DNA of 64,000 bases from Phycisphaeraceae bacterium. GTDB lineage: Bacteria > Planctomycetota > Phycisphaerae > Phycisphaerales > SM1A02. How positions within the stretch are numbered: position 1 is the stretch's first letter; each line of letters begins with the position of its first letter. Shown here one piece after another: positions 8,153 through 18,055 of this stretch. Where the stretch lies: contig CP054178.1 of NCBI GenBank assembly GCA_015709595.1, positions 248,001 through 312,000 of the forward strand. The letters are read 5' to 3'. A model generated the notes under the pieces. The model was given only the letters and a program-made list of their open reading frames with translations. It did not search any database and was not told where the DNA came from. Both the position numbers and the translations under genes were made by a program.

Positions 8153-10147
8153 GTGGCCGACACGCGGGGCATCCGGGCGGGACGGGCGTTCGTCGAGCTC
8201 GGCGTGAGCGACAAACTCAGCGCCGGGCTTCGCCGCGCCCAGAAGCGACTGGAGGCCTTCGGCCAGGGGCTGCGAAGCGCCGGCACGAGGCTGGCGGGCA
8301 TCGGCGCGGCGGCGGTCACGGCGCTGCTCGGGAGCGTGAAGGTCTTCGCCGGCATGGGCGACGCCCTGGACAAGATGAGCCTGCGCGCCGGCGTCAGCGC
8401 CGAGGCCCTGAGCGAGCTGGGCTTCGCCGCCGAGCAGTCCGGGGCGGACTTGGAGACGCTTGAGAACGGCCTGAAGTTCATGCAGCGGTCGCTGGTGGAC
8501 GCGGCGAAGGGCTCGGCGACCGCACAACAGGCGCTCTCGCTACTCGGCTTGTCCGTGGCCGACCTCGCGGGCCTCTCGCCGGACCAGCAGTTCAAGCGTC
8601 TCGCCGACCGCCTCGCGCAAGTCACCGACCCGGCGTTGCGCACCGCGCTGGCGATGGAGATCTTCGGGCGCGCCGGAACGAAACTCCTGCCCCTGCTCTC
8701 GTCAGGCGCGGCGGGGATCGAGGAACTTCAGCAGCAGGCCCGCAGCCTGGGTCTGACCGTCAGCACGCAGACGGCCAAGGACGCCGCGGAACTCAACGAC
8801 ACGCTCAACATCCTCTGGCGCGTGGTCAAGCAGGGTGTATTCGCCATTGGCGGGGCACTCGCGCCCACGATCAAGGAACTCTCGCAGCGCATTACGCGCG
8901 TCATCGTCACCGCCACAGACTGGATCAAGCGCAACAAGGACCTGGTCGTGTGGGCGCTGAAGATCGCGGCGGGCGTCGTGGTCGTCGGTGCCGCGCTCAT
9001 CGGCCTGGGCGTGGTCATCTCCGGCGTCGGCGCGGCGCTGGGAGTGCTGGCCAGCATCGTTTCCGGCATCGGCGCTGTGTTCGGGCTGGTCGGGGCCGCC
9101 GTCGCGGCGTTGCTCAGCCCAATCGGGCTGGTCGTCGCCGCCGTCGTCGGTCTTGGCGCAGCGCTCCTGGTCACCAGCGGCACGGGCGGGGCCGCACTCG
9201 AATGGCTTGGCGAGCAGTTTACCCGCCTGCGCGACTGGGCCACCAAGGTCATCGGTGGCATCTCCGATGCACTGGCTGCCGGGGACATCGCTCTCGCGGC
9301 CGAGGTCCTATGGCTGTCGCTCAAGGTCATCTGGCAGCAGGGCGTCGCGGCGCTGAACAAGGCGTGGCTCGGGGCGAAGCAGTTCTTCGTGAGCACGGCC
9401 CAGTCGATGTGGCACGGGGCTCTCGCCGCCGCGGAGATCGGCTTCCACGCCATCGAGGTCGCGTGGATCGAGACCACGGCGTTCCTCAGCAAGACCTGGA
9501 CGAACTTCACGACCGGGTTCCAGCAGGTCTGGGAGTCCGCGTCGTCGTGGGTCGCCAAGCGCATGCTGGAGATCCAGGGGTTGTTCGATTCCGGGCTGGA
9601 TGTGGACGCCGCCAAGAAGGCGGTGGACCAGCAACTCGAATCGCGGCTGATCGAACTGGAGGACGCCGCGCAGCGCGATGTGGCCGCGCGGGAGCGACGC
9701 CGCGCCGCCGAGCGCGAGCAGGCGGCCGCCATCCACGAGGCCACGCTCGCGGCCATCGGGCAAGACTTCGAGAACGCCCAAGAAGCCCTGCGAAAGGACA
9801 CCGAGGCGGGGATCGCGCAGTCGCAGGCGGCACTGGACGCCGCGAAGGAGCGCCTCGCCGCCGCGATCGAGGAAGCCCGGCGCAAACGCGAGGCGGCGGA
9901 CGCCGAGCGCGGGCCCTCCAGATCGCCGCGCGACCTCATGGCAGAGTTCGAGGACCGCATCTCTGGCCTCGGCGACCTGCTCGCCAAGGGGATCAGCGTG
10001 CGCGGCACGTTCAACGCGGCGGGCGCTCAGGGCCTGGCCGCGGGGAACGACGCCGCCGAGCGCACGGCCCGGGCCACGGAGCAGACGGCCCGGCACACTA
10101 AGCGTCTGGCCGACGCGGCGGGGACGGGAGGACTTGCTTTCACATGA
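8153..10147 (+). CDS. tail tape measure protein
   Basis: 664 residues from a GTG. The N-terminal part is helical with TAQQALSLLGLSVADLAGLS, common to TP901-type tape measures. A large hydrophobic block lies at about residues 265-345 (several Ala/Val/Gly-rich helices), and a charged Arg/Glu/Ala coiled coil follows at about 500-590. The protein sets tail length and is carried inside the tube; the hydrophobic segment is expected to act at the host membrane. By lambda proportion a protein this size suggests a tail of about 100 nm, a rough inference. Confidence 0.88.
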   Translation: MADTRGIRAGRAFVELGVSDKLSAGLRRAQKRLEAFGQGLRSAGTRLAGIGAAAVTALLGSVKVFAGMGDALDKMSLRAGVSAEALSELGFAAEQSGADLETLENGLKFMQRSLVDAAKGSATAQQALSLLGLSVADLAGLSPDQQFKRLADRLAQVTDPALRTALAMEIFGRAGTKLLPLLSSGAAGIEELQQQARSLGLTVSTQTAKDAAELNDTLNILWRVVKQGVFAIGGALAPTIKELSQRITRVIVTATDWIKRNKDLVVWALKIAAGVVVVGAALIGLGVVISGVGAALGVLASIVSGIGAVFGLVGAAVAALLSPIGLVVAAVVGLGAALLVTSGTGGAALEWLGEQFTRLRDWATKVIGGISDALAAGDIALAAEVLWLSLKVIWQQGVAALNKAWLGAKQFFVSTAQSMWHGALAAAEIGFHAIEVAWIETTAFLSKTWTNFTTGFQQVWESASSWVAKRMLEIQGLFDSGLDVDAAKKAVDQQLESRLIELEDAAQRDVAARERRRAAEREQAAAIHEATLAAIGQDFENAQEALRKDTEAGIAQSQAALDAAKERLAAAIEEARRKREAADAERGPSRSPRDLMAEFEDRISGLGDLLAKGISVRGTFNAAGAQGLAAGNDAAERTARATEQTARHTKRLADAAGTGGLAFT

Positions 10148-10170
10148 CCAGAACACTGCCAACCAGTAGG

Positions 10171-10596
10171 TCAGGCAGAGTGTGTGCCGCACTCTGGGCA
10201 GATCGCATGCGTCAATCCGCGCAGGTCGTAGCCGCAGGACGAACATCGCAGGTGGACGCGACGGATCGAAGCTCGCCACAGATACCACCAAGCAGTCGCG
10301 GCCGCAAGTCCCGCTGCCAAACCGAAAGGCCATATCGGAAGCCATCGGACATCGTCCATCCACAGGTAGCCGAGGTTCATCTTGAACTCGATGTGAGTCA
10401 ACTCCCATCCTGCGACTGGCGGGTGGGACGGATGGAGGAAGCCAACGCACCCACGAGAAACGACCACGCGCCATCCCGTGCCGCCATACCAACTCAGCCA
10501 ATACCAACCACTGACAAGCCAGATGGCGAGCGTTGCGGTGGCCAGACCGGAGAGCGACCAGGCAGTCCACAGGTGTAGTCGGGCTCTTGCGGACAT
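10171..10596 (-). CDS. planctomycete-type membrane protein with CPECG zinc ribbon (moron)
   Basis: 141 residues on the strand opposite to all neighbouring tail genes. Two transmembrane helices lie near residues 12-32 and 88-108, and a treble-clef-like zinc ribbon ends the protein (CSSCGYDLRGLTHAICPECG). That ribbon is very common in proteins of Phycisphaerae and other planctomycetes. An isolated opposite-strand gene between tape measure and tail-tip genes is the classic layout of a moron, a host-derived gene picked up by the phage. Function unknown. Confidence 0.65.
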   Translation of the reverse strand: MSARARLHLWTAWSLSGLATATLAIWLVSGWYWLSWYGGTGWRVVVSRGCVGFLHPSHPPVAGWELTHIEFKMNLGYLWMDDVRWLPIWPFGLAAGLAAATAWWYLWRASIRRVHLRCSSCGYDLRGLTHAICPECGTHSA

Positions 10597-10638
10597 CGGC
10601 CCATTCTACGGGTTGGAACGCACAGGTAGGAATCAGAG

Positions 10639-11469
10639 ATGCCCATCGAGGTGCGAGAAAAGTTCGAGTCACGCCGACTCGTCAAGAGCGTCACGGGGAG
10701 CAACTCCTCGGCGGAGCTCGCGTACATCGTGCTGGGCACGGACAACGACATCGCCGCGCGCGATGCGCTGGAGGCCGAGGCCCCCGCCAACTACGCCAAC
10801 CTGCCGCGCCAAAGCGTGCAGGTCGAGCCCCTCGGGCCGGGCCTGTGGGACGGCGTCGTCCGCTACGCGCTCTCGGGCGGCGGGGGCGGCCCACCCACCG
10901 GCGAGTCCACCTTCCAGTTCGACACCGGCGGAGGCACGCAGCACATCACCCAGTCGCTGGCCACCGTGCAGCGCGTCCCCGCGCCGGGCATGGGAGGGGG
11001 GGTTGCGCCGGACTTCCAGGGGGCGATCGGCGTGAGCGCCGACGGTGTCGAGGGGATCGACATCACCGTCCCCGTCTACCACTTCGCCGAGACACATTAC
11101 AAGCCCGACGCGCAGATCACCGGCGCGTACAAGGGCGTGCTCTTCAACCTGACCGGCAAGGTCAACGGCGACGGCTTCCGGGGCTTCGCGCCCGGCGAGG
11201 TGCTCTTCCTGGGCGCGAGCGGTGCGAAGCGCGGCAGCGGCGATGAGGCAGACTGGGAGATCACGTACCGCTTCGCCGCCAGCCCCAACGTGACGGGCCT
11301 GTCGGTCGGCCCGATCAACGGCATCAACAAGAAGGGGTGGGAGTACCTGTGGGTGCGCTACAGCGACCAGGAGGACACCGCCGCCAAGGCGCTGGTGAAG
11401 CGCCCCATCGCGGCCTACGTCGAGCGCGTGTACGAGAGCGGGAGTTTCGCGGCGCTGCAGTTGGGATGA
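10639..11469 (+). CDS. minor tail / tail-tip protein
   Basis: 276 residues starting MPIEVREKFESRRLVKSV. The chain is rich in Gly and beta-strand patterns and ends in VERVYESGSFAALQLG, with no signal or membrane segment. Position after the tape measure corresponds to distal tail or baseplate proteins. No specific domain recognised. Confidence 0.6.
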   Translation: MPIEVREKFESRRLVKSVTGSNSSAELAYIVLGTDNDIAARDALEAEAPANYANLPRQSVQVEPLGPGLWDGVVRYALSGGGGGPPTGESTFQFDTGGGTQHITQSLATVQRVPAPGMGGGVAPDFQGAIGVSADGVEGIDITVPVYHFAETHYKPDAQITGAYKGVLFNLTGKVNGDGFRGFAPGEVLFLGASGAKRGSGDEADWEITYRFAASPNVTGLSVGPINGINKKGWEYLWVRYSDQEDTAAKALVKRPIAAYVERVYESGSFAALQLG

Positions 11470-11472
11470 CGA

Positions 11473-12506
11473 ATGGGTGACGACCTCCGCAAAGTCCGGC
11501 CCGGCGATCCGCTCCGCATTCCTGCGCGGGCGTACAACGCCTTTGTCGATGCGGCGCTGGAGACCAAGCGCCGCCAGCAGGACCGCCGCGCCCGGGGAAC
11601 TGTGGGACGGCGGGCGTCTTCATCGGCGGCGGCGTCGTCGCCGTCCGCAATGACAGCGGCGCGGACCTGGATCGCTACCACGCCCTGGCCATCGACGGCC
11701 CGCTCTTTGCCCCCGATGACGACGGCCCCGAGAAGTCCTTCCAGAACCGCCTGGCCTTCAAGGGCATCACGCCGACCGACACGACGCGCGCGGGCTCCTT
11801 CGCCATCGCGCGCGAGCCGATCCCGCAGGGCGAGGTCGGCCTGTGCGTCGTCCACGGCGTCACGCCCGCACGCATCCTCATCGAGGACGAGGAGCACGCG
11901 TTCGCCGAGGTCGCGCGCGATGAGACGGTGCTCACGTCCGTGGGCTCCGGGAGCGCCGCCATCCTCTGGAAGGAGGAAGGTGTCGGCGAGAAGTGGGCGC
12001 TGGTCGAGGTGGGCCGCCCGCGCGGGTGTCGCATCGTCGCCATCCTCGGCGAGGCCCGCGAGATCGAGGGCGAGCGATTCCGCTGGCGTTACCCGTGGAC
12101 CGAGGCCGCGATCGACGGCGACCCCGGCAGCGATACATTCGGGCGGTACATCGCGCTGGAGGAAGGTCTGTCGTCCAAGGGCGCGGGCGGCGAGGAAGAC
12201 CCGTCGCGCTGGGCCATCAACAGGTTCGAGAGCCATCACAGCGACGTGCCGGAGGAAGAGCCCGAAGGCACCGACGGCTTCGGCGGCCTGCGGTCGCTCT
12301 TCGTGCCGGGGCAACTCGAACCCCTCGACCCCGCGGGCTACTGCCCGCGCAAGGCCGCGGTGCCGATGCTCCGCCCCATCCTCAAAGGCGTCGCGATCGA
12401 GATGGTGGCCGAGCGCGACACGCGCGGCGGGACGGTCTGGGCGTTCCAGGCCCTCAACGGAATGGAACTGGTCGAGTTCGATGTCCCGGTGTGGCTCTAT
12501 GTCTGA
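11473..12506 (+). CDS. tail-region structural protein, frameshift near 11596
   Basis: The gene opens at 11473 (MGDDLRKVRPGDPLRIPARA). At the CGGGGAA run near 11596 the sensible frame changes by -1 and continues GTAGVFIGGGVVAVRNDSGA, running to a stop at 12504-12506. One missing G would restore about 345 residues. The middle (about 60-150) looks like a beta-rich domain seen in phage tail proteins. The overlap with the next ATG (12499) supports the frame used at the end. Exact role unknown. Confidence 0.6.
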
Positions 12507-13086
12507 CCCCAACCCCCACGAGAACCTCCCCGTGGACCTCGAAGCCCGGCGCGAGCACGAGCGAAAGAAGTACCTTGCGCTGGCCGCGCACGCCGGGGGC
12601 ACCTACGGCTCGACCAACCACGGGCGTTTCGCGTACCGGCTGGTGCAGGGATGGAAGCCTCGCTTCGTCGTGGACTTCGGCTGCGGCCGGAACTTCTTCA
12701 TCCAGCACCTGCGGCGGCTCGGGATCGACGGGCTCGGCATCGACTTCGCCTTCCCCGAAGCGGACATCGTCGCGCCCATGCACCGCGTGCCGGTCTCCGC
12801 GGGCATCGCCGACGTGGTGACCGCCTTCGACGCCCTGGAACACCTGCTCCCCGAGGAGGTGGACGAGGTGCTCGACGAGATGCGGCGGATTGCGGTGCCG
12901 GGCGGTGGCTTTGTGTTCTCGATCTGCACGCGGGAGAGCAGGACGAAGGTCAACGGCGAGGGCCTGCACCCGACGGTGCGGCCGCTGAAGTGGTGGCTCG
13001 ACCGGATCGGCCGCGTCGGCACGGTGCGCCAGGGACTCGGCGATCCTCGTGGGGGGTACATCGCGGGGGTGTTCAACCATGCGTGA
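12499..13086 (+). CDS. class I SAM-dependent methyltransferase
   Basis: 195 residues. Motif I is FVVDFGCGRNFFIQHL (residues about 56-71), followed by GIDGLGIDFAFPEADI (motif II region) and ADVVTAFDALEHLLPEEVDE (post II/motif III, around 106-125). This is the UbiE/Methyltransf_11-like fold used on small molecules, glycans or proteins. It overlaps both neighbours by a few bases and is followed by a DUF115-like enzyme, so the pair may modify a sugar or virion surface. Substrate unknown. Confidence 0.75.
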   Translation: MSDPNPHENLPVDLEARREHERKKYLALAAHAGGTYGSTNHGRFAYRLVQGWKPRFVVDFGCGRNFFIQHLRRLGIDGLGIDFAFPEADIVAPMHRVPVSAGIADVVTAFDALEHLLPEEVDEVLDEMRRIAVPGGGFVFSICTRESRTKVNGEGLHPTVRPLKWWLDRIGRVGTVRQGLGDPRGGYIAGVFNHA

Positions 13087-13984
13087 GAATGGTGGCGACA
13101 TCACGGCATTGCAGGCGGGACTCAAACAGCGCAAGCCCGCGCGGAGCGGCGTGCGCCTCTACACCGCCGACTTCGACTCCGTCTCGCTGTGCGACTTCTA
13201 CAGGGGCCGCTCGGCGTTCCTGATCCTCTCGGGGCCTTCGCTCTCGGCGCTCGACCTGGCCCAACTCAACCGGCGCGGCATCGTCACGATGGCCGTGAAC
13301 AACGCGTGGTCGCTGCACCGCCCGACGCTGTGGATGTGCGTGGATGACCCCGGTCGGTTCATCGACACGGGCTGGAAGGACCCCGGCATCCTGAAGATCG
13401 TGCCCGTGTCGCACTTCGACAAGCGCCTGCGCGTCCAGAACCCTGACGGGTCGTTCCGCGCCAGCGCGTTCAAGGTGCGACAGATGCCGGGCGTGCTCTT
13501 CTACCGCCGCAGCGACCATTTCGACCACAGCCGGTTCCTCAAGAGCGACACCATCAACTGGGGTCAGGACGGGGAACACACCGATTCGCTGGGGATCAAG
13601 GGCAAACGCAGCGTCATGCTGGCGGCCCTGCACCTGCTGCACTACCTGGGCTTCCGCACGGTCTACCTGCTCGGCGCAGACTTCAGGATGGACCGCGAGC
13701 GGCGCTACGCCTTCGACGAGCACCGAAGCAAGGACGCGATCCGCCACAACACCATCCTGTACGAGAGCCTCCAGAAGCGATTCGAGGCCCTCAAGCCGCA
13801 CTTCGAGCAGCACCGCTTCCGCGTGCTCAACTGTGCGCCCGACCCCGAGTCGTGCGCCCTGAAGGCGTTCGAGTTCGTGCGGTTCGAACAGGCCGTGGCC
13901 GACGCCGCGGCGGAGTGCAGCAAGCCCGTCAGCACCGCCGGGTGGTATCAGCCCGCGAATCCGAGTCAGGAGAACAAGGGATGA
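13079..13984 (+). CDS. DUF115/MptE-like or glycosyltransferase-like enzyme
   Basis: 301 residues. The N-terminal core FLILSGPSLSALDLAQLNRR and TMAVNNAWSLHRPTLWMCVD matches the Rossmann-like opening of DUF115/MAF and related sialyltransferase-like enzymes, where a G-x-S-L loop binds a nucleotide donor. A later FRTVYLLGADFRM segment fits the same fold. It begins inside the 3' end of the methyltransferase gene and ends in an ATGA overlap with the Hint gene, so the three are one translation unit. Reaction not determined. Confidence 0.55.
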   Translation: MRENGGDITALQAGLKQRKPARSGVRLYTADFDSVSLCDFYRGRSAFLILSGPSLSALDLAQLNRRGIVTMAVNNAWSLHRPTLWMCVDDPGRFIDTGWKDPGILKIVPVSHFDKRLRVQNPDGSFRASAFKVRQMPGVLFYRRSDHFDHSRFLKSDTINWGQDGEHTDSLGIKGKRSVMLAALHLLHYLGFRTVYLLGADFRMDRERRYAFDEHRSKDAIRHNTILYESLQKRFEALKPHFEQHRFRVLNCAPDPESCALKAFEFVRFEQAVADAAAECSKPVSTAGWYQPANPSQENKG

Positions 13985-15048
13985 GCGACGAACCCCGCCG
14001 GTACTTCCTCTACATCCCGGTGTGGGCCACCACCGGCGGCCCCGGCGGCTCGGGCTCCGGCTCGTCGGGGAGTTCGGCGAGTTCCTCGTCGGGCTCGTCG
14101 TCATCGAGCGGGAGCAGTTCGTCGGGATCATCGGGGGGCTCGTCGAGCGGGTCGTCGAGCAGCGGCTCGGGCGGATCGGGCGGGTCGGGTTCCGGCGGCA
14201 GCGGTGGCTCCGGCTCTGGCGGGTCCGGAGGCTCAGGCAGCGGCGGGTCTGGTGGGAGCGGATCGGGCAGCGGCGGCTCTGGAGGCGGCGGTTCGGGTGG
14301 TGGAGGATCGGGGGGCGGTGGTGGCGGAGGAGGAGGTGGTGGAGGCGGGGGCGGAGGTGGCGGGGGTGGGGGTTCGAACTGCCTGCTCTTTGGCACGCTC
14401 GTCCGGCGGGCCGACGGCCGCGTCACCACGATCGAGAACCTCAAGCCCGGCGATAGCGTCGCCACCATCAAGGTCCCCGGCCTCGAGGTCGATGTCCCCT
14501 ACCGCGCCCAGTACCAGTGGCTCTCTCACCACGGCATGCGCGGCACGATCCCGACCGTCGGCCGCGTCGCCAGCGTGAAACTCGGCGAGCACACGGGGTT
14601 CATGGTCATCAACCGCCGGATCAAGGCCACGCCCGAGCACCCGTTCCTCATGCGCCGCGGCGACGAGTGGGGCTTCTCGTCGGCGGAGTTCCTCAAGAAG
14701 GGCGACTACCTGATCGGCGAGCGACTTGCTGAGGAACTCGTCGAGACCGTCGAGCGTATCGACGCTCCGACCCGCACCGTGGCCATCCACATTCCCGGCA
14801 CGAACACGTTCTCCGCCGAGGGCGTCTGGGTCCACAACGACATGCCCGCGACCGCGCACTCCTCCGGTTCGGGGTCGAGCTCAAGCGGTTCGGGTTCCGG
14901 CAGCGGTTCCTCGAGCAGCAGCGGGTCCTCCTCGGCCAGCAAGTCCAGCGGCTCGTCCATGTCGTCGAGTTCCTCCTCCGGCTCCGGCAGCGGCAGCGGC
15001 TCCAGCAGCCAGTCCAGCGGCGGACCCGGAGGGACGTACTCCATCTAG
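13981..15048 (+). CDS. Ser/Gly-rich protein with embedded Hint (intein-like) domain
   Basis: 355 residues in three parts. Residues 1-18 are a short head ([18 protein letters not shown]). Residues about 19-133 are almost only Gly and Ser. Residues 134-286 form a Hint domain: Cys134 ([20 protein letters not shown]), KPGDSVAT, a TxxH box (ATPEHPFLM) and the C-terminal GVWVHN ending at Asn286. A second Ser/Gly tail follows. The residue after HN is Asp287, not Cys, Ser or Thr, so canonical splicing lacks its acceptor; self-cleavage as in bacterial intein-like domains is more likely. It is the last gene of the late operon. Substrate and role are unknown. Confidence 0.8.
   Translation: MSDEPRRYFLYIPVWATTGGPGGSGSGSSGSSASSSSGSSSSSGSSSSGSSGGSSSGSSSSGSGGSGGSGSGGSGGSGSGGSGGSGSGGSGGSGSGSGGSGGGGSGGGGSGGGGGGGGGGGGGGGGGGGGGSNCLLFGTLVRRADGRVTTIENLKPGDSVATIKVPGLEVDVPYRAQYQWLSHHGMRGTIPTVGRVASVKLGEHTGFMVINRRIKATPEHPFLMRRGDEWGFSSAEFLKKGDYLIGERLAEELVETVERIDAPTRTVAIHIPGTNTFSAEGVWVHNDMPATAHSSGSGSSSSGSGSGSGSSSSSGSSSASKSSGSSMSSSSSSGSGSGSGSSSQSSGGPGGTYSI
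14037..14376 (+). repeat. Gly/Ser codon low-complexity tract (N-terminal linker)
   Basis: Imperfect GGC/TCG/GGT triplet repeats encoding the first Ser/Gly linker of the Hint protein. The 3' part (about 14280-14375) becomes almost pure Gly codons. Such tracts are prone to length change by slippage and are hard to assemble. Confidence 0.9.
14860..15030 (+). repeat. Ser/Gly codon low-complexity tract (C-terminal linker)
   Basis: Second run of TCC/AGC/GGC triplets after the Hint domain, coding a Ser-rich tail that ends GGPGGTYSI. Less Gly-pure than the first tract. Confidence 0.85.
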
Positions 15049-17546
15049 GCCGCCCGCCGGAGTCGGAGACTATTCAGCACCACACTCACGCTGCTGAACG
15101 CCATCGCCGCGCTCGCGATGATCGGCGAGAGCAACCACCCGGTGATCGGGAACAGCACTCCCGCCGCGATCGGAATGCCCACGACGTTGTAGATGAACGC
15201 CCAGAAGAGGTTCTGCTTGATCGTCCGCATCGTGGCGTGCGAGAGGGCGATGGCCTGGGGCACGGCCCGGAGGTCGCCTCGCATGAGCGTGATGTCGGCT
15301 GACTCCATCGCCACATCGGTGCCGGTTCCAACCGCGAGGCCCACATCGGCCTGGGCGAGCGCTGGGGCGTCATTGATGCCGTCGCCGACCATGCCCACGA
15401 CGTGACCCTCGCCCTGGAGGGCCTTGACCTTGTCCGCCTTGTCTTTGGGCAGCACGTCGGCGAAGACCACATCGACGCCGACCTGCGAGGCGACTGCCTC
15501 TGCGGTCCGCTGGTTGTCGCCGGTCATCATGACCACGCGCAGCCCGAGGCCGTGCATCGTGGCGATGGCATCCCTTGATTCGGGTCGCACCGTGTCGGCG
15601 ACGGCCACGATCCCTGCCTCGCGGCCGTCCACCGCGACATACATCGGCGTGCGCCCCATCGCCGCCAGTGCCGCGGCCTTCTCCACTAGTGCGGACTGGA
15701 TACCGCGCTGAGCCAGCAACGCCGCCTTGCCGACCAGCACCGCGTGCCCGTCCACCGTGGCCTCGACGCCATGCCCGACCACGGCCCGGAAGCCGATGGG
15801 CTCGGCGAGCGATAGTTCGCGTGCCGTCGCCTCACGCACGATCGCCGCCGCGAGCGGGTGCTCGCTGTGCTGCTCCGCTGATGCAGCGAGCCGCAGCAAC
15901 TCGCGCTCGTCAAGCGTCCCCCCCGCACCCGCTGGGGCCGGGATGATGTCCGTCACCGCGGGCTTGCCGTGCGTGATGGTGCCCGTCTTGTCGAGCACGA
16001 TGGCCGTGAGCTTGTGCGCAGTTTCCAGCGCCTCGCCGCCCTTGATCAGGATGCCCCTTTCCGCGCCGCGCCCCGTGCCCACCATGATCGCCGTCGGCGT
16101 TGCCAGGCCCAGCGCGCACGGGCACGCGATGATCAGCACGGACACGGACGTCACCAGCGCCATGCTGAGCCGAGTCTCCGGGGGCGAGACGAACCACCAG
16201 ATGACAAAGGCTGCGATGGCAATGACGATGACGATCGGGACGAAGACCCCGCTGATCCTGTCGGCCAGGCGGGCGATCGGGGCCTTGCTGCCCTGGGCCT
16301 CCTGCACAAGCCGCACGATCTGCTGAAGGGCCGAGTCGGCCCCGACTTTGGTCGCGACCAGCCGCAGCGCGCCGGTCGTGTTCATCGTCGCACCAAAGAC
16401 GCTGTCGCCGGCCGCCTTCTCGACCGGCACGCTCTCGCCGGTGAGCATCGACTCGTCCACCGCGGACTGGCCGCTCTCTACCGTGCCGTCCACGGGGATC
16501 TTCTCGCCCGGGCGCACCAGCACACGGTCGCCCACGACCACGGATTCGATCGGCACATCCTGCTCGGTGCCGTCACCCCCACCTCGAATGACCCGTGCGG
16601 TCCTGGCCTGCATCCCGATGAGCCGCTTGATGGCCGCGCTGGTCCGGCCGGTGGCCCGGGCCTCGAAGTACTTGCCCAGCAGGATCAGCACGATGATGAC
16701 CGCGGCCGCCTCGTAGTACACGGGCACCATGATCATGCCGCCCATCGTGCCCTCGGCGTGTGCGGCGTGGGCCCCCGCCCCGCTCACGGCCGCGAAGAAC
16801 CCAGGCCAGATCGTCGCCGCGAACGAGTAGAGGTACGCTGCGCCCGTGCCCATCGCCACAAGCGTGTCCATGTTGGCGCTGAAGTGCCGCAGACCCTTCC
16901 ACGCGGCGCGAAAGAACTGCCAGCCGCACCAGAGCATCACCGGCGTCGTGAGCGCGAACTGGAGCCAGTTGATCCAGGGCACGTTGAACGCCTCGATCTT
17001 CCCGTGCGACATGGCGATGACGAGCACGGGCAGCGACAGCGCCGCGCCGACGATCGTTTTGGTGAGCAGCCGCCGCGTCTCGGCCTCGCCCACGTTCATG
17101 TGCGCCGAGTGGTCCTCGCCCCCCCCGCCGCCGCGCATCGCGTGCCCGGCGTGTGCTCCGGCACCCTGTGCAGCCAGCATCGCCGCGTGGTCGTGGCCCG
17201 CGTGACCATGAGCGGGATTGAACGCCCCGTGCTCCGCCGCAGCCGCCGTGGAAGGGGCTGCGGGCACGATCGCCTTGTATCCGATGTCGTCCACCGCCTT
17301 GGCGAGCGTCTCCGGCCCGGTCGCCGCCGGGTCGTACTTGACCGTCGCCACCTTGGTGGCGAAGTTCACGCTCGCCGATGAGACGCCGGGCTGCTTGGCG
17401 AGCCGCTTCTCAATCCGGTTCGCGCACGAGGCACAGGTCATGCCCTCGATCGGCAAGTCGCAGCGCTCCTCGGACGTTGTCAGCGTGCGAGCGGCCCCTG
17501 ACCCGTGCGCATGCGCCGGGGTCGAGTCGTGACGATCAGTGCTCAT
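15045..17546 (-). CDS. copA: copper-exporting P1B-type ATPase CopA
   Basis: 833 residues. An N-terminal HMA domain ([15 protein letters not shown], CxxC near residues 38-41) is followed by a His-rich linker (about 106-150), eight predicted membrane helices, the P1B-1 metal motif CPC (475-477, in [12 protein letters not shown]), TGES (369-372), the phosphorylation site DKTGT (519-523), SEHPL (about 560) and [10 protein letters not shown]. These identify a Cu(I) export ATPase of the inner membrane. It is last in the copZ-csoR-copA order and has an AAGGA ribosome site. Its TAG stop shares the palindrome CTAG with the TAG of the convergent Hint gene, leaving no terminator between them. Confidence 0.95.
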   Translation of the reverse strand: MSTDRHDSTPAHAHGSGAARTLTTSEERCDLPIEGMTCASCANRIEKRLAKQPGVSSASVNFATKVATVKYDPAATGPETLAKAVDDIGYKAIVPAAPSTAAAAEHGAFNPAHGHAGHDHAAMLAAQGAGAHAGHAMRGGGGGEDHSAHMNVGEAETRRLLTKTIVGAALSLPVLVIAMSHGKIEAFNVPWINWLQFALTTPVMLWCGWQFFRAAWKGLRHFSANMDTLVAMGTGAAYLYSFAATIWPGFFAAVSGAGAHAAHAEGTMGGMIMVPVYYEAAAVIIVLILLGKYFEARATGRTSAAIKRLIGMQARTARVIRGGGDGTEQDVPIESVVVGDRVLVRPGEKIPVDGTVESGQSAVDESMLTGESVPVEKAAGDSVFGATMNTTGALRLVATKVGADSALQQIVRLVQEAQGSKAPIARLADRISGVFVPIVIVIAIAAFVIWWFVSPPETRLSMALVTSVSVLIIACPCALGLATPTAIMVGTGRGAERGILIKGGEALETAHKLTAIVLDKTGTITHGKPAVTDIIPAPAGAGGTLDERELLRLAASAEQHSEHPLAAAIVREATARELSLAEPIGFRAVVGHGVEATVDGHAVLVGKAALLAQRGIQSALVEKAAALAAMGRTPMYVAVDGREAGIVAVADTVRPESRDAIATMHGLGLRVVMMTGDNQRTAEAVASQVGVDVVFADVLPKDKADKVKALQGEGHVVGMVGDGINDAPALAQADVGLAVGTGTDVAMESADITLMRGDLRAVPQAIALSHATMRTIKQNLFWAFIYNVVGIPIAAGVLFPITGWLLSPIIASAAMAFSSVSVVLNSLRLRRAA

Positions 17547-17579
17547 GTGCGGTGTCCTTTGTGATCGCCCCCGGGTAGC

Positions 17580-18004
17580 TCAGCGAGCGATCCTCCCAAC
17601 CAGTTCGACAAGTTCCTCCACCATCGCCTCCTGCTGAGCCTTGCCCCCGTGGAGCGCGTGGTTGGCGCAATGGGTGAGGTGATTGCGGAGCAGGTTCTTG
17701 GCGACCGACCGCAGCGACTCCTGCACCGCCGCGCACTGCTGGATGATGTCGGCGCAGTACCGGTCCTCGTCGATCATCGCGGCGATACCCCGAACCTGCC
17801 CCTCGATCCGCCGGAGGTGCTTGAGGTTCGCCGACTTGAGAGCCGCATCCACGCCCGATGCGTGCGCGCCCGGGCCGACACCATCGCGCGCCGCCTCAAG
17901 ACCCGCCGCAAGCCGCACCCGCAGCACGCCGCGGCACCCCTGTCAGGTGTCGCCGCCGCGCCCTTGCCGCCTCTCCCGTTCTTTGCCGCGTCCCGCTTCT
18001 TCAT
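17580..18004 (-). CDS. csoR: CsoR-family copper-sensing repressor, probable N-terminal frameshift
   Basis: The conserved body HLRRIEGQVRGIAAMIDEDR, then YCADIIQQ and HLTHC gives the Cys-His-Cys copper ligand set of CsoR. This all-helical repressor leaves DNA when Cu(I) binds. The frame with the body begins only at a weak GTG (17927). A better start is the ATG at 18004 (MKKRDAAKNGRGG...CCGCG), which has an AAGGA ribosome site; one missing base in the GC-rich stretch near 17920 would join the two. Lying between copZ and copA, it probably represses its own operon. Confidence 0.85.
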
Positions 18005-18055
18005 GACTGCTCATTCCTTGTGAGTATGTATTGACGCTCGCCATGGACTTCATCG

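Noticed and set aside
14037-15030. Repeats near 14-15 kb as a possible CRISPR array
   Set aside because: The repeats are triplet-based and in frame, coding Gly and Ser, without unique spacers of constant length.
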